A stretch of DNA of 20,688 nt from Pseudomonadota bacterium (GCA_021823875.1 JAKAMD010000017.1:1-20688); one strand, 5' to 3'; numbered from the stretch's first letter, positions 7,496 to 17,240 are shown. Notes: generated from the sequence alone by a model not told the origin. Program-made: numbers and translations.

Positions 7496-7599
7496 GTCAT
7501 TCCGGGACGGCCCGCAGGGCCGGACCCGGAATCCATACGCCGCAGCGCTGCGGGTTTTGGATTCCGGGTTCGCTCGCTTCGCTTGCGCCCCGGAATGAC
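7496..7599. repeat. Palindromic dispersed repeat, copy A (two-hairpin form)
   Basis: The element is bounded by GTCATTCCGGG (7496-7506) and its exact reverse complement CCCGGAATGAC (7589-7599). Inside, ACCCGGAATCCA (7524-7535) is the exact reverse complement of TGGATTCCGGGT (7558-7569), and the centre carries the 14-base palindrome CCGCAGCGCTGCGG (7540-7553). It can fold as two side hairpins on a GTC/GAC and CCA/TGG stem. It fills the gap between the ABC ATPase and permease genes without an intrinsic U-tract, so it may leave the operon intact or act as a processing site. Confidence 0.85.
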
Positions 7600-7616
7600 A
7601 AATTGAAAGGCCCGCC

Positions 7617-10169
7617 ATGGGTGAGCCTAGCAGTCTTGCTCTCCCCCTCCGCTTCGCGTTGCGCGAACTGCGCGGCGGCTTGCGCGGCTTCTACGTCTTC
7701 ATCGCCTGCATCGCGCTTGGCGTAATGTCGATTGCCGGCGTCGGCTCGCTCGCGGCGAGCCTCGCCGATGGCTTGGCGCGGCAAGGCCAGATCATTCTCG
7801 GCGGCGATCTCGCCTTCACCCTGGTGCAGCGTCAGGCCAAGCCGGACGAACTCGCCTTCCTCAAGGATCACGGCAAGGTTTCAAGCGCCGCCACGCTGCG
7901 CGCCATGGCGCGCGAGGGCAATGGCGAGGCCACGCTGGTCGAGATGAAAGCGGTCGATGCCGTTTATCCGCTGTTCGGCGCGGTGACACTCGATCCGCCC
8001 GCTCCGCTCGCCGCCGCACTCGCCGAACGCAACGGCGTCTATGGCGCGGTGGCCGATCCGACCTTGATGGCACGGCTCGCGATCAAGCCCGGCGCGCGCC
8101 TCACCGTCGGCAATGCCACGTTTGAAATCCGCGCCGCGCTCACCGACGAACCGGACAAGCTCGCCGGCGGCATCGGCTTCGGCCCACGCCTGATGGTGAG
8201 CGAAGCAGGCCTGCGTGCCACCGGCCTGTTGCAGCCGGGCAGCCTGGTGCATTGGCACTACCGGCTGCGGCTGCCGGCCGCCCAGCAAAGCGATGCCGCT
8301 TTGCAGGCGGTCGCAGATCAAGCACGCGCGCAATTGCCGCACGCCGGCTGGGACATCCGCACGCGCGGCAAGGCGACGCCGCGGCTGGAGCGCAATGTCG
8401 AGCGCTTCACCCAGTTTCTCACCATCGTCGGCCTGACCGCGCTTTTGGTCGGCGGCGTCGGTGTCGGTAACGCTGTGAAAAGCCATCTCGACCGGCGGCG
8501 CGAGGTGATCGCCACGCTGAAGGCGCTGGGTGCCAGCGGCGCGCGTGTGTTCGCAGTCTATCTGGTGCAGGTGCTGCTGCTGGCGCTGTTCGGCGGCGCG
8601 ATCGGCCTGGCGCTGGGCGCGGCTTTGCCCTTCGCCGTGAGCTGGATCTTGGGGCCGATCATCCCGCTGCCGATCGTGCCGGCTTTGCATCCGGGCGATC
8701 TCGCGCTGGCGCTCGTCTACGGCCTGCTGACCGCGCTCGCCTTCACGCTGTGGCCGCTCGGCCGCGCCCATGACGTTCCGGTCGGCGCGCTGTTCCGCGA
8801 TCTGGTGGCGCCGCAGCCGCGCCTCCCGCGCACGCTCTACATGGCGTTGGCCGCTATCGCCGCGGTCGCGCTCATCACTTTGGCTGTGCTGCTCGCCTAT
8901 GACCGGCACGTCGCCATCATCTATGTGATGACCGCCGCCGCGGTGTTCGTGCTGCTGCGGCTGGTGGCAGCGCTCGTGATGTTTCTTGCCGCCCGCGCGC
9001 CGCGCGCGCGCGCCACCGGCTTGCGCATGGCGCTCGCCAATATCCACCGGCCGGGCGCCTTGACGCCGAGCATCGTGCTCTCGCTCGGCCTCGGCATCGC
9101 GCTCCTGGTCACCGTGATCGAGATCGATGCCAATCTGCGCCACACTTTCTCGGCCGAACTGCCGGCCAAGGCGCCGTCGTTCTATTTCCTCGACATTCCG
9201 TCCGCGCAGGCTGCGCGCTTCGACACTTTCCTGCGCCAGCAAGCGCCACGCGCGACTCTCGAAGACGTGCCGATGCTGCGCGGGCGCATCGTCTCCGCCA
9301 ACGGCATCCGCGCGGAAGACCTCAAGCCGAAGGAGAACGCCGCCTGGGTGCTGCAAAGCGACCGCGGCCTCACCTACGCGAAGGACGTGCCGGAAGGCTC
9401 GCGGCTGGTGGCCGGCGAGTGGTGGAAGCCGGACTATAATGGCCCGCCGCTGGTTTCGTTCGAGAACCGCATCGCCGAAGGACTCGGCTTGAAGGTCGGC
9501 GATCCGGTCACGGTCAATGTACTCGGCCGCGACATCACCGCGCGCATCGCCAGTCTGCGCCGCGTCGATTGGCAAAGCCTCAGCATCAATTTCGTCATGG
9601 TGTTTTCGCCCAACACCTTCCGCGGTGCGCCGCACAGCCGGCTCGCGACGCTGACGTTTCCCGACGGCGGCACGCCGGCCGAGGAAGGCGCGCTGATCCG
9701 CGCGGTGGCGCAAGACTTCCCGATGGTCACGAGCGTGCGGGTGAAGGAGGCGATCGAGGCGATCGGATCAATCGTTGCAAATCTGCTCTTGGCGATCCGC
9801 GGCGCCAGCGCCATTACGCTGATCGCCGCCGCGCTGGTCTTGGGCGGCGCGCTCGCCGCCGGCCATCGCGCGCGCGTTTATGACGCGGTGATCCTGAAGA
9901 CGCTGGGGGCGACGCGGGCGCGGCTGATCGGCGCCTATACCACCGAATACTTGCTGCTCGGCAGCGCCACTGCCCTGTTCGGCGTGCTGAGCGGTTCCCT
10001 CGCCGGCTGGTTGATCGTGGCCGATCTGATGCATCTCACCTTCACTTGGCAACCCTGGCCGGCGCTCGCCGCCGCACTCGGCGCGCTGGCGGTAACGGTC
10101 GCCCTCGGGCTAACGGGCACCTTTTCGGCGCTCGGGCAGAAACCGGCCCCGATATTAAGGAACCTCTAG
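7617..10169 (+). CDS. ybbP: ABC transporter permease, FtsX/YbbP type
   Basis: This is an 850-aa inner-membrane permease of the MacB/FtsX superfamily in the long, duplicated YbbP layout. Approximate membrane segments are 25-48, 266-288, 310-345 (may be two), 362-382, 406-428, 432-458, 482-503, 718-750, 775-805 and 812-838. Large extracytoplasmic domains sit between the first and second segments (about 50-265) and between the seventh and eighth (about 505-715). The conserved cytoplasmic stretch after segment 2 reads DRRREVIATLKALGASGARV, and it recurs in the C-terminal half as DAVILKTLGATRARL, showing the internal duplication. GAAAGG precedes the ATG at 7617. Together with the upstream ATPase and the divergent tesA it matches the E. 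coli tesA-ybbA-ybbP neighbourhood. The substrate is unproven; envelope lipid or lipoprotein handling is a guess from that context. Confidence 0.92.
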   Translation: MGEPSSLALPLRFALRELRGGLRGFYVFIACIALGVMSIAGVGSLAASLADGLARQGQIILGGDLAFTLVQRQAKPDELAFLKDHGKVSSAATLRAMAREGNGEATLVEMKAVDAVYPLFGAVTLDPPAPLAAALAERNGVYGAVADPTLMARLAIKPGARLTVGNATFEIRAALTDEPDKLAGGIGFGPRLMVSEAGLRATGLLQPGSLVHWHYRLRLPAAQQSDAALQAVADQARAQLPHAGWDIRTRGKATPRLERNVERFTQFLTIVGLTALLVGGVGVGNAVKSHLDRRREVIATLKALGASGARVFAVYLVQVLLLALFGGAIGLALGAALPFAVSWILGPIIPLPIVPALHPGDLALALVYGLLTALAFTLWPLGRAHDVPVGALFRDLVAPQPRLPRTLYMALAAIAAVALITLAVLLAYDRHVAIIYVMTAAAVFVLLRLVAALVMFLAARAPRARATGLRMALANIHRPGALTPSIVLSLGLGIALLVTVIEIDANLRHTFSAELPAKAPSFYFLDIPSAQAARFDTFLRQQAPRATLEDVPMLRGRIVSANGIRAEDLKPKENAAWVLQSDRGLTYAKDVPEGSRLVAGEWWKPDYNGPPLVSFENRIAEGLGLKVGDPVTVNVLGRDITARIASLRRVDWQSLSINFVMVFSPNTFRGAPHSRLATLTFPDGGTPAEEGALIRAVAQDFPMVTSVRVKEAIEAIGSIVANLLLAIRGASAITLIAAALVLGGALAAGHRARVYDAVILKTLGATRARLIGAYTTEYLLLGSATALFGVLSGSLAGWLIVADLMHLTFTWQPWPALAAALGALAVTVALGLTGTFSALGQKPAPILRNL

Positions 10170-10222
10170 ATTTTGCGACATTCGGCCGCGTGGAGGCCCT
10201 CATGTGGCCAGGGCTTTTGGGC

Positions 10223-10253
10223 TATAATGCCGCATCTGGATCATTAACGATCC
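10223..10253 (+). promoter_or_regulatory. Candidate promoter for the BI-1 gene
   Basis: A perfect TATAAT lies at 10223-10228, about 170 bases upstream of the start codon, with no good -35 match at normal spacing. Just downstream GGATC (10238-10242) pairs with GATCC (10249-10253). A start near 10235 would give an RNA that contains the whole structured leader. The role is inferred. Confidence 0.35.
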
Positions 10254-10312
10254 GAAAGGTTGCAAGGTCATCTTCGGGCCATATCTGGCGCCCAAACTTC
10301 TCACGCATTAAA

Positions 10313-10385
10313 TAGAGGCTAGCTCGACGCGGCTGCCGGAAAACAGCCGCGCCGATGGGGCCGGCCCCGCAAGCCGGAACAACAG
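10313..10385 (+). ncRNA. Probable ybhL leader RNA (5' UTR structured element)
   Basis: The 5' untranslated region folds locally. CGCGGCTG (10328-10335) pairs with CAGCCGCG (10344-10351), 8 perfect base pairs. The 12-base palindrome GGGGCCGGCCCC (10357-10368) follows, and CCGGC (10361-10365) can instead pair with GCCGG (10373-10377), so two alternative folds compete close to the ribosome binding site. A conserved leader RNA named ybhL was reported in alphaproteobacteria in front of genes of exactly this BI-1 family. The assignment rests on gene identity, position and hairpins, not on a covariance-model match. The ligand, if any, is unknown. Confidence 0.5.
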
Positions 10386-10396
10386 AGGGAACGACA

Positions 10397-11155
10397 ATGT
10401 CGGATTTCGACCGCAACTATGCCGCCCGGACCGGCTACGGCGCTCAGCAGGCTGCCGTGATCGATGCAGGCCTGCGCGCTTACATGATCCGGGTCTACAA
10501 CTATATGGCCGCGGGCGTAGCGCTGACGGGCCTGGTGGCCTGGTTCACCTACAGTCAGGCGGTCGTGACCAATGCCGCCGGCCAGCTCGCGCTGACACCG
10601 TTCGGACAGACGATCTACGGCGGCCCGCTGATGATCGTGCTGTTCCTCGGCACGCTCGGACTGGTATTCTTCATGAGCTTCCGCATCAGCCATTTGCAAC
10701 CGAGCACAGCGCTCGGGTTGTTCATGGTCTATGCTGGTTTGCTCGGGCTGATGCTGTCCTCGATCTTCCTGACCTATACCGGGGCGTCGATCACCCGCAC
10801 CTTCTTCATCTCGGCGGCCTCGTTCGGCGCATTGAGCCTGTACGGCTACACCACGCAGCGCGATCTTTCGCCGGTCGGCTCGTTCCTGGTGATGGGCTTG
10901 TTCGGGCTGATCCTGGCGATGGTGGTCAACATCTTCCTGAAGAGCACCGGGCTCGACTTCGCCATCTCGGCGATCGGCGTGCTGATCTTCGCCGGCCTGA
11001 CCGCCTGGGACACCCAGAAGATCAAGGAGATGTATAGCGTCAATGACGACGGCACCATCGCCGGCCGCAAGGCGGTGATGGGCGCGCTGACGCTCTACCT
11101 CGACTTCATCAACCTGTTCCTGTTCATGCTGCGCTTCATGGGCGATCGGCGCTAA
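10397..11155 (+). CDS. Bax inhibitor-1 / YccA-YbhL family membrane protein
   Basis: This is a 252-aa inner-membrane protein with seven hydrophobic segments, the TMBIM/BI-1 layout (BsYetJ is a structurally known bacterial member with pH-sensitive calcium leak). The N-terminus MSDFDRNYAARTGYGAQQAA is cytoplasmic, and the first membrane segment begins near residue 36. Family signatures are SAASFGALSLYGYTTQRDL, GLTAWDTQKIKEMY (holding a conserved aspartate) and GALTLYLDFINLFLFMLR at the C-terminus. The start at 10397 is supported by GAGGGA seven bases upstream; an ATG at 10355 lies inside the leader hairpins and is rejected. It is a single-gene unit with a structured leader and its own terminator. 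The physiological role in alphaproteobacteria is not established; membrane-stress or ion-leak functions are extrapolations from the family. Confidence 0.95.
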   Translation: MSDFDRNYAARTGYGAQQAAVIDAGLRAYMIRVYNYMAAGVALTGLVAWFTYSQAVVTNAAGQLALTPFGQTIYGGPLMIVLFLGTLGLVFFMSFRISHLQPSTALGLFMVYAGLLGLMLSSIFLTYTGASITRTFFISAASFGALSLYGYTTQRDLSPVGSFLVMGLFGLILAMVVNIFLKSTGLDFAISAIGVLIFAGLTAWDTQKIKEMYSVNDDGTIAGRKAVMGALTLYLDFINLFLFMLRFMGDRR

Positions 11156-11189
11156 CGCGCCGTTGGGCGACCGGCGCTAAGCCGCCGTG
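11140..11189 (+). repeat. Imperfect 25-base tandem duplication across the BI-1 stop codon
   Basis: Positions 11140-11164 and 11165-11189 are direct copies matching at 21 of 25 bases. Each contains GGCGCTAA, so the stop codon and last codons of the BI-1 gene are duplicated just downstream. It looks like a slippage duplication that has begun to diverge. The second copy is untranslated. Confidence 0.7.
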
Positions 11190-11209
11190 ACAGAGCAGAT
11201 CTGGTTAAG

Positions 11210-11242
11210 CGCCCGGGCCTCGTGCCCGGGCGTTTCATTTTT
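11210..11242 (+). terminator. Intrinsic terminator of the BI-1 gene
   Basis: CGCCCGGGC (11210-11218) pairs perfectly with GCCCGGGCG (11224-11232) around the loop CTCGT, followed at once by TTTCATTTTT (11233-11242). It lies 55 bases after the BI-1 stop codon. This is the clearest Rho-independent terminator with a known gene in the window. Confidence 0.9.
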
Positions 11243-11244
11243 GG

Positions 11245-11359
11245 GTCATTGCCGGGCTTGACCCGGCAATCCAAGATGCTGTTCAGCAAACCACTGCCGC
11301 CGAAAGGCTCTCGACTGCGGCAACTCATCATGGATGCGCGGCTCAAGCCCGCGCATGAC
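11245..11359. repeat. Palindromic dispersed repeat, copy B (two-hairpin form)
   Basis: It starts GTC, hairpin ATTGCCGGG with CCCGGCAAT, then CCA, and ends TGG, hairpin ATGCGCGG with CCGCGCAT, then GAC. This is the same plan as copies A, D and E, but the hairpin sequences and the centre differ. It fills the space between the BI-1 terminator and the start of the next acetyltransferase and ends ten bases before that ATG. Confidence 0.75.
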
Positions 11360-11368
11360 GGCTCTCAA

Positions 11369-11890
11369 ATGTCTCTCGCCATTCGCCCCGCCACACCCGC
11401 CGATGTCCCGGCCATCACCCGCATCTATGCCCATGCGGTCGAAACCGGCACGGCTTCGTTCGAACTGACGCCGCCGGACGAAGCCGAGATGGCGCAGCGC
11501 ATGGAAAGCCTGCTGGCCAAGGACTTCCCCTACCTCGCCGCCGAAGCGGACGGCACGGTCACCGGCTATGCCTATGCCGGCCCCTATCGCGCGCGGCCGG
11601 CCTATCGCTTCACGGTCGAGGATTCGGTCTATGTCGCGCCCGATCAACAGGGCCGTGGCGTCGGCCGCGCTCTGCTGGCGGCGCTGGTCGAGGCGTCAGC
11701 CACGCGCGGCTTCCGCCAGATGATCGCGGTGATCGGCGATTCCGAGCAGGCGGCCTCGATTGCCGTGCATGCGGCGGCCGGCTTCTACTACGTCGGCACC
11801 TTCCCGCACGTCGGCTACAAGTTCGGCCGCTGGCTCGATACCGTGCTGATGCAGCGTGCGCTCGGGCCGGGCTCAACGACGGCACCGTGA
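11369..11890 (+). CDS. GNAT acetyltransferase, phosphinothricin / methionine sulfoximine type
   Basis: This is a 173-aa GNAT of the COG1247 group, whose characterised members (Pat/Bar, MddA) acetylate phosphinothricin, methionine sulfoximine or methionine sulfone. N-terminal IRPATPADVPAITRIYAHAV and the TGTASFE segment (residues 26-32) are characteristic. Strand beta4 reads VEDSVYV (83-89), the acetyl-CoA motif is QGRGVGRAL (94-102), and the alpha4 region SIAVHAAAGFYYVGTFPHVGYK (130-151) is typical. The frame extends upstream to 11222, but that part is translated repeat B, so the ATG at 11369 is chosen. No clear ribosome binding site precedes it, perhaps because the repeat abuts the gene. The native substrate in this organism is unknown; housekeeping detoxification of an amino-acid analogue is the family expectation. 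Repeat copy C follows six bases after the stop. Confidence 0.88.
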   Translation: MSLAIRPATPADVPAITRIYAHAVETGTASFELTPPDEAEMAQRMESLLAKDFPYLAAEADGTVTGYAYAGPYRARPAYRFTVEDSVYVAPDQQGRGVGRALLAALVEASATRGFRQMIAVIGDSEQAASIAVHAAAGFYYVGTFPHVGYKFGRWLDTVLMQRALGPGSTTAP

Positions 11891-11895
11891 TTTTC

Positions 11896-11937
11896 GTCAT
11901 TCCGGGACGCTCGCACAGCGAGCAGACCCGGAATGAC
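11896..11937. repeat. Palindromic dispersed repeat, copy C (single-hairpin form), likely terminator
   Basis: GTCATTCCGGG (11896-11906) is the exact reverse complement of CCCGGAATGAC (11927-11937), with GCTCGC and GCGAGC pairing inside. The outer arms equal those of copy A, but the second hairpin and centre are missing. It lies exactly between the facing stops of the acetyltransferase (+) and DUF2794 (-) genes, so it could serve as a bidirectional terminator. Confidence 0.8.
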
Positions 11938-11942
11938 TGATA

Positions 11943-12329
11943 TTAATTCACCAACGCCAATTGCGACCGATCGATTGCGCGCAGCACGCGGTCGAGCTCG
12001 TGGCCGCGGCGCACGATCAGGCCGGTGGCCGAGATCACGCTGTAGGCGCCCTGGCGGCGCTCCAGCTTCGGATTTTTTTCGATGCGATAGAGCGGCGCTT
12101 CCGAGGAACGGCGGAACACCGAGAATACGGCGCGGTCTTTCAGGAAATCGATGGCGTAATCGCGCCACTCGCCGGCGGCGACCTTGCGCCCATAAAGGTC
12201 GAGAATGCGGTTCAGCTCGCGGCGGCTGAAGGTGACATGGGGAGCGATTTGGGGAACGGCGGTGCTGCGCGTCGAGGTGCCGCCCCCGAGGGACTGGCTG
12301 GGTTCGATTTCGCCGGGATCGAAGCTCAT
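11943..12329 (-). CDS. DUF2794 family protein
   Basis: This is a 128-aa soluble protein of unknown function, restricted as far as I know to alphaproteobacteria. The first 30 residues are disordered (Ser, Thr, Gly). The conserved core begins VTFSRRELNRILDLYGRKVAAGEWRDYAI and continues through AVFSVFRRSSEAPLYRIEKNP and RQGAYSVISATGLIVRRGHEL. A strong ribosome binding site (AAGGAGG) fixes the start at 12329; the frame stays open upstream to 12473 but that part has no support. There are no membrane segments, signal peptide or recognisable catalytic motif. It is a single gene on the minus strand between repeats C and D, with a 468-base upstream region. Confidence 0.88.
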   Translation of the reverse strand: MSFDPGEIEPSQSLGGGTSTRSTAVPQIAPHVTFSRRELNRILDLYGRKVAAGEWRDYAIDFLKDRAVFSVFRRSSEAPLYRIEKNPKLERRQGAYSVISATGLIVRRGHELDRVLRAIDRSQLALVN

Positions 12330-12494
12330 CGGCGCCTCCTTTTCGATTACGATTTCGTGACAATGATCGCGCCGCCGGCGCGCTTCGGCAAGGGCCTCGT
12401 GGTGCGTGGAATTACCGGAAAAAACGTGTCGAAACGGCCGGAGGGCGATCACGAAGACGTTAAAAGTCCCCACAATAACGCCCTATTTCGGCCA

Positions 12495-12673
12495 ACCGCC
12501 GGTCACGCTGGCATGCGAAAAGGTCAGCGTTGCCTCAAGGCCCGGCTGGTCACTGACCCCGGATTCCTCAGCCCCCCAGCCCCCCGGGGTTCGGCCGGCC
12601 GGGCCATTTGAGTTCCGCGTACGGTTCAATCCCCAATGCCTCCGGGCCGGTGTATGCCGGCCCGATTTTTTTT
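12495..12673 (+). ncRNA. Candidate small RNA ending at an orphan terminator
   Basis: The plus strand has successive hairpins. GGTCAG (12522-12527) pairs with CTGACC (12553-12558), enclosing GCC-TCAA-GGC. CGGA and CTCA in 12559-12570 can pair with TGAG and TCCG in 12608-12618. The terminator closes the series. A weak promoter fits upstream: TTAAAA (12460-12465), 17 bases, CTATTT (12483-12488). No known RNA family was recognised; it lacks a tmRNA tag sequence and a complete T-arm. The existence of the transcript and its 5' end are inferred. Confidence 0.3.
12643..12673 (+). terminator. Orphan plus-strand intrinsic terminator
   Basis: CGGGCCGG (12643-12650) pairs with CCGGCCCG (12657-12664) around a six-base loop, followed by A and eight Ts (12666-12673). 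The nearest upstream plus-strand gene ends at 11890 and has its own hairpin. The genes on both sides are on the minus strand, so this terminator has no assigned transcript. Confidence 0.75.
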
Positions 12674-12687
12674 GGCGCTTGTCGGCT

Positions 12688-12774
12688 GTCATGCCCGGCC
12701 TTGTGCCGGGCATCCACGTCTTAAGCGTCGCGCCAGTCCAAAACGTGGATGGCCGGGACAAGCCCGGCCATGAC
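12688..12774. repeat. Palindromic dispersed repeat, copy D (87 bases)
   Basis: The plan is GTC, hairpin ATGCCCGGC with GCCGGGCAT (9 bp), CCACG, a 20-odd base centre, CGTGG, hairpin ATGGCCGGG with CCCGGCCAT (9 bp), GAC. Copy E is the same element in inverted orientation. It lies downstream of the DUF1223 stop codon. Confidence 0.88.
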
Positions 12775-12797
12775 GAGAAGAGATATTCGGAACGCAA

Positions 12798-13562
12798 CTA
12801 GCGCGTTGCGGCTGCAGGCAATGGCGCGCTCGCGACACCGAGCATCAAGCCGGGCTTGGCGCGTGTGCCGCTCTGCACCAGCACGTCGAGCCGATCGACA
12901 TCGGCGAGCGTGAATTGCTTGTCGGGCAGATCGGCGAGTTTGTAACTGAAGCTGCGCGCCTTGCCGTCCCACTCGCCGAGCTTCACCCATCGGCGCACCA
13001 CATTGGTGTAGGTCAAGGTGTGGCCGCGGTTCTCGCCGCGGCCGACCTTGACTGCGACCTTGCTGGTGATCGGGCAGAGCCAGACTGTGCCGCTGCGATC
13101 CGCATCGGTTACCGCCGGCAGCATGACCGTCACGGTGCCGGCATTCACTGTCAGGTTTACCGGCACTGTCAGCGGCGCATCGGCGCGGTCGGTTCGCGCG
13201 ATCGCCTGCTCGATCGCCGCGCGGTCGCTGCCGAGGACGGCAACCACGCCGTTGATCACCGCCTGCGGCGTCGCCACCTCGCGATCGCCACGCGCTATGG
13301 CATAGGCGTTCTGGCGCTGCGAATGGCCATGCAGCGCCAGCGTGTCTTTCCAGCCGAGATAGTCCCAGTAATCGACCGGCAGGCTCATGGTCACCAGCGA
13401 CGGATCGCGCGCCAATTCGGCGAGCAGGCGATCGGCCGGCGGACAGGACGAGCAGCCTTGGCTGGTGAACAGTTCGATGACCGCGCGGGTACCGCCGGCC
13501 ACAGCCGGCGTGATCGCGCCGAAGGCGAGTGCGGCTGCCAAGACGATAGGGCGATAGTTCAT
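12798..13562 (-). CDS. DUF1223 family exported thioredoxin-like protein
   Basis: This is a 254-aa protein. The N-terminus MNYRPIVLAAALAFGAITPAVAGG is a short signal peptide with a likely cut after AVA. The mature part opens with AVIELFTSQGCSSCPPADRLL, whose C37 and C40 form the CxxC of this thioredoxin-like family. It continues with VDYWDYLGWKDTLA and ATPQAVINGV, where the proline after Thr fits the cis-proline loop. The C-terminal half is beta-rich and has no other named domain. A periplasmic redox role is plausible but undemonstrated for DUF1223. The start at 13562 follows GGGG at good spacing; a TTG two codons upstream is less likely. It stands alone between repeat D and the acnA hairpin, on the same strand as acnA. 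Confidence 0.9.
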   Translation of the reverse strand: MNYRPIVLAAALAFGAITPAVAGGTRAVIELFTSQGCSSCPPADRLLAELARDPSLVTMSLPVDYWDYLGWKDTLALHGHSQRQNAYAIARGDREVATPQAVINGVVAVLGSDRAAIEQAIARTDRADAPLTVPVNLTVNAGTVTVMLPAVTDADRSGTVWLCPITSKVAVKVGRGENRGHTLTYTNVVRRWVKLGEWDGKARSFSYKLADLPDKQFTLADVDRLDVLVQSGTRAKPGLMLGVASAPLPAAATR

Positions 13563-13641
13563 GCGCAACCCCGCGAGCCCCCCTCGCTGCGCATGCTATA
13601 GAACGGCGTCCCGTTCACTCGCCACTCACTTCGCGGTGAGC

Positions 13642-13667
13642 GGGCGGTTGCCAGAAGGCAACCGCCC
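13642..13667 (-). terminator. Hairpin after acnA
   Basis: GGGCGGTTGCC (13642-13652) pairs perfectly with GGCAACCGCCC (13657-13667), an 11-bp stem with a four-base loop, beginning eight bases after the acnA stop codon. No U-tract follows on the minus strand, so it may protect the mRNA 3' end or help Rho-dependent termination. Confidence 0.55.
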
Positions 13668-13674
13668 AAACCCG

Positions 13675-16380
<2,706 letters not shown>

Positions 16381-16434
16381 GTCGAGTGTTTCCATTCCCG
16401 GCCCGGGAGATCGGCGGGGGTTCGGCTAAGCTTT

Positions 16435-16463
16435 TGTAAAGCAAAGCGTTTTCTCGCGGGCAA
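16435..16463 (-). promoter_or_regulatory. Candidate acnA promoter
   Basis: On the minus strand TTGCCC (16463-16458) and TTTACA (16440-16435) are separated by 17 bases, giving an RNA start near 16428, 33-48 bases upstream of the two acnA start candidates. The -10 overlaps a short inverted repeat, GCTTT with AAAGC (16430-16442). The match is modest and the role inferred. Confidence 0.35.
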
Positions 16464-16634
16464 GACTTGTGACCAAATTCCATTTAAGGAACGCCGCAAG
16501 AGCGGGCTTATAAGGGCTTTTGCGGTTCGACGCCATATCTACCAGGACGGTTCCAGGACAATGCGCGAAAGATTGCCAGATTCCGGTTCGGGGGCTGTTG
16601 CCTCGCGGTACCGGGCTAGGATACGGCCGGCCTG

Positions 16635-17240
16635 ATGCAGCTCATCGGTGACAATCTCAGATGCGTCCGCGGCGGCCGTGAGGTCTTCGCCGACCTGAAT
16701 TTCCGCGTGGCGAGCGGCGAGGCCATGGTGGTGACCGGCCGCAATGGCGCCGGCAAGTCCTCGCTTTTGCGCGTCATTGCAGGCTTGGTCCACTTGACGG
16801 GCGGACAGCTTTCGCTCGACGGCGGCATACCGGAGGCGAGCGTGGCCGAGCAGGCGCATTATCTCGGCCACCAGGACGCGCTGAAGCCGTCACTTTCGGT
16901 GGCTGAAAATCTGCAGTTCTGGGCCGAGTTCCTGCGCATCGAGGGTAGCATTGAAATCATACCTGCTCTGCAGGCCGTCGATCTGCAGCCGCTAGCCGAT
17001 TTACCGGCGGCGTACCTCTCGGCCGGTCAGCGCCGCCGCCTGTCGATCGCCCGTCTGGTCGCGATCAAGCGGCCGATCTGGCTGCTGGACGAGCCGACCT
17101 CGGCGCTCGACGTGGCCTCGCAAGGCCGGCTGGCCAAGCTGATGCGCGCGCATATCGCGGGCGGCGGCATGATCATCGCTGCCACCCACGGCCCGATCGG
17201 GCTCGACAATCCACGCGAACTGCAAATGGGGCCGCAATGA
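16635..17240 (+). CDS. ccmA: Heme exporter ATP-binding protein CcmA (CycV)
   Basis: This is a 201-aa ATPase of the CcmABCD complex in system I cytochrome c maturation. It drives release of heme-loaded CcmE from CcmC rather than heme export itself. Walker A is GRNGAGKS (residues 35-42), the CcmA-type signature is LSAGQRRRLSIARL (128-141), Walker B is IWLLDEPTSALD (148-159), and the H-loop histidine is H185. The ATG at 16635 lacks a strong ribosome binding site. The gene opens a plus-strand operon divergent from acnA and overlaps ccmB by ATGA (17237-17240), indicating translational coupling. The length is at the low end of the family range. Confidence 0.95.
   Translation: MQLIGDNLRCVRGGREVFADLNFRVASGEAMVVTGRNGAGKSSLLRVIAGLVHLTGGQLSLDGGIPEASVAEQAHYLGHQDALKPSLSVAENLQFWAEFLRIEGSIEIIPALQAVDLQPLADLPAAYLSAGQRRRLSIARLVAIKRPIWLLDEPTSALDVASQGRLAKLMRAHIAGGGMIIAATHGPIGLDNPRELQMGPQ

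Larger units (their letters stand above)
12330..12797. other. Intergenic region upstream of DUF2794 (468 bases)
   Basis: There is no convincing coding gene. From left to right it holds the DUF2794 leader and promoter, the candidate small RNA with its plus-strand terminator (12495-12673), and repeat copy D (12688-12774). Short frames on both strands pass through but have no ribosome binding sites or family features. Confidence 0.6.

Noticed and set aside
7480..7616. Terminator separating the ABC ATPase from its permease
   Set aside because: The hairpins belong to dispersed repeat A and lack a U-tract; the pair is functionally linked, so an operon is more likely.
7881..9713. Minus-strand frame of 610 codons inside the YbbP-type permease
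   Set aside because: Composition is dominated by Arg, Gln, His and Asp without hydrophobic segments or motifs, the typical mirror of a membrane protein gene.
12595..12640. tmRNA or tRNA T-arm suggested by GGTTCAATCCCC
   Set aside because: The flanking bases do not form the 5-bp T-stem, and no tag reading frame or acceptor stem is nearby.
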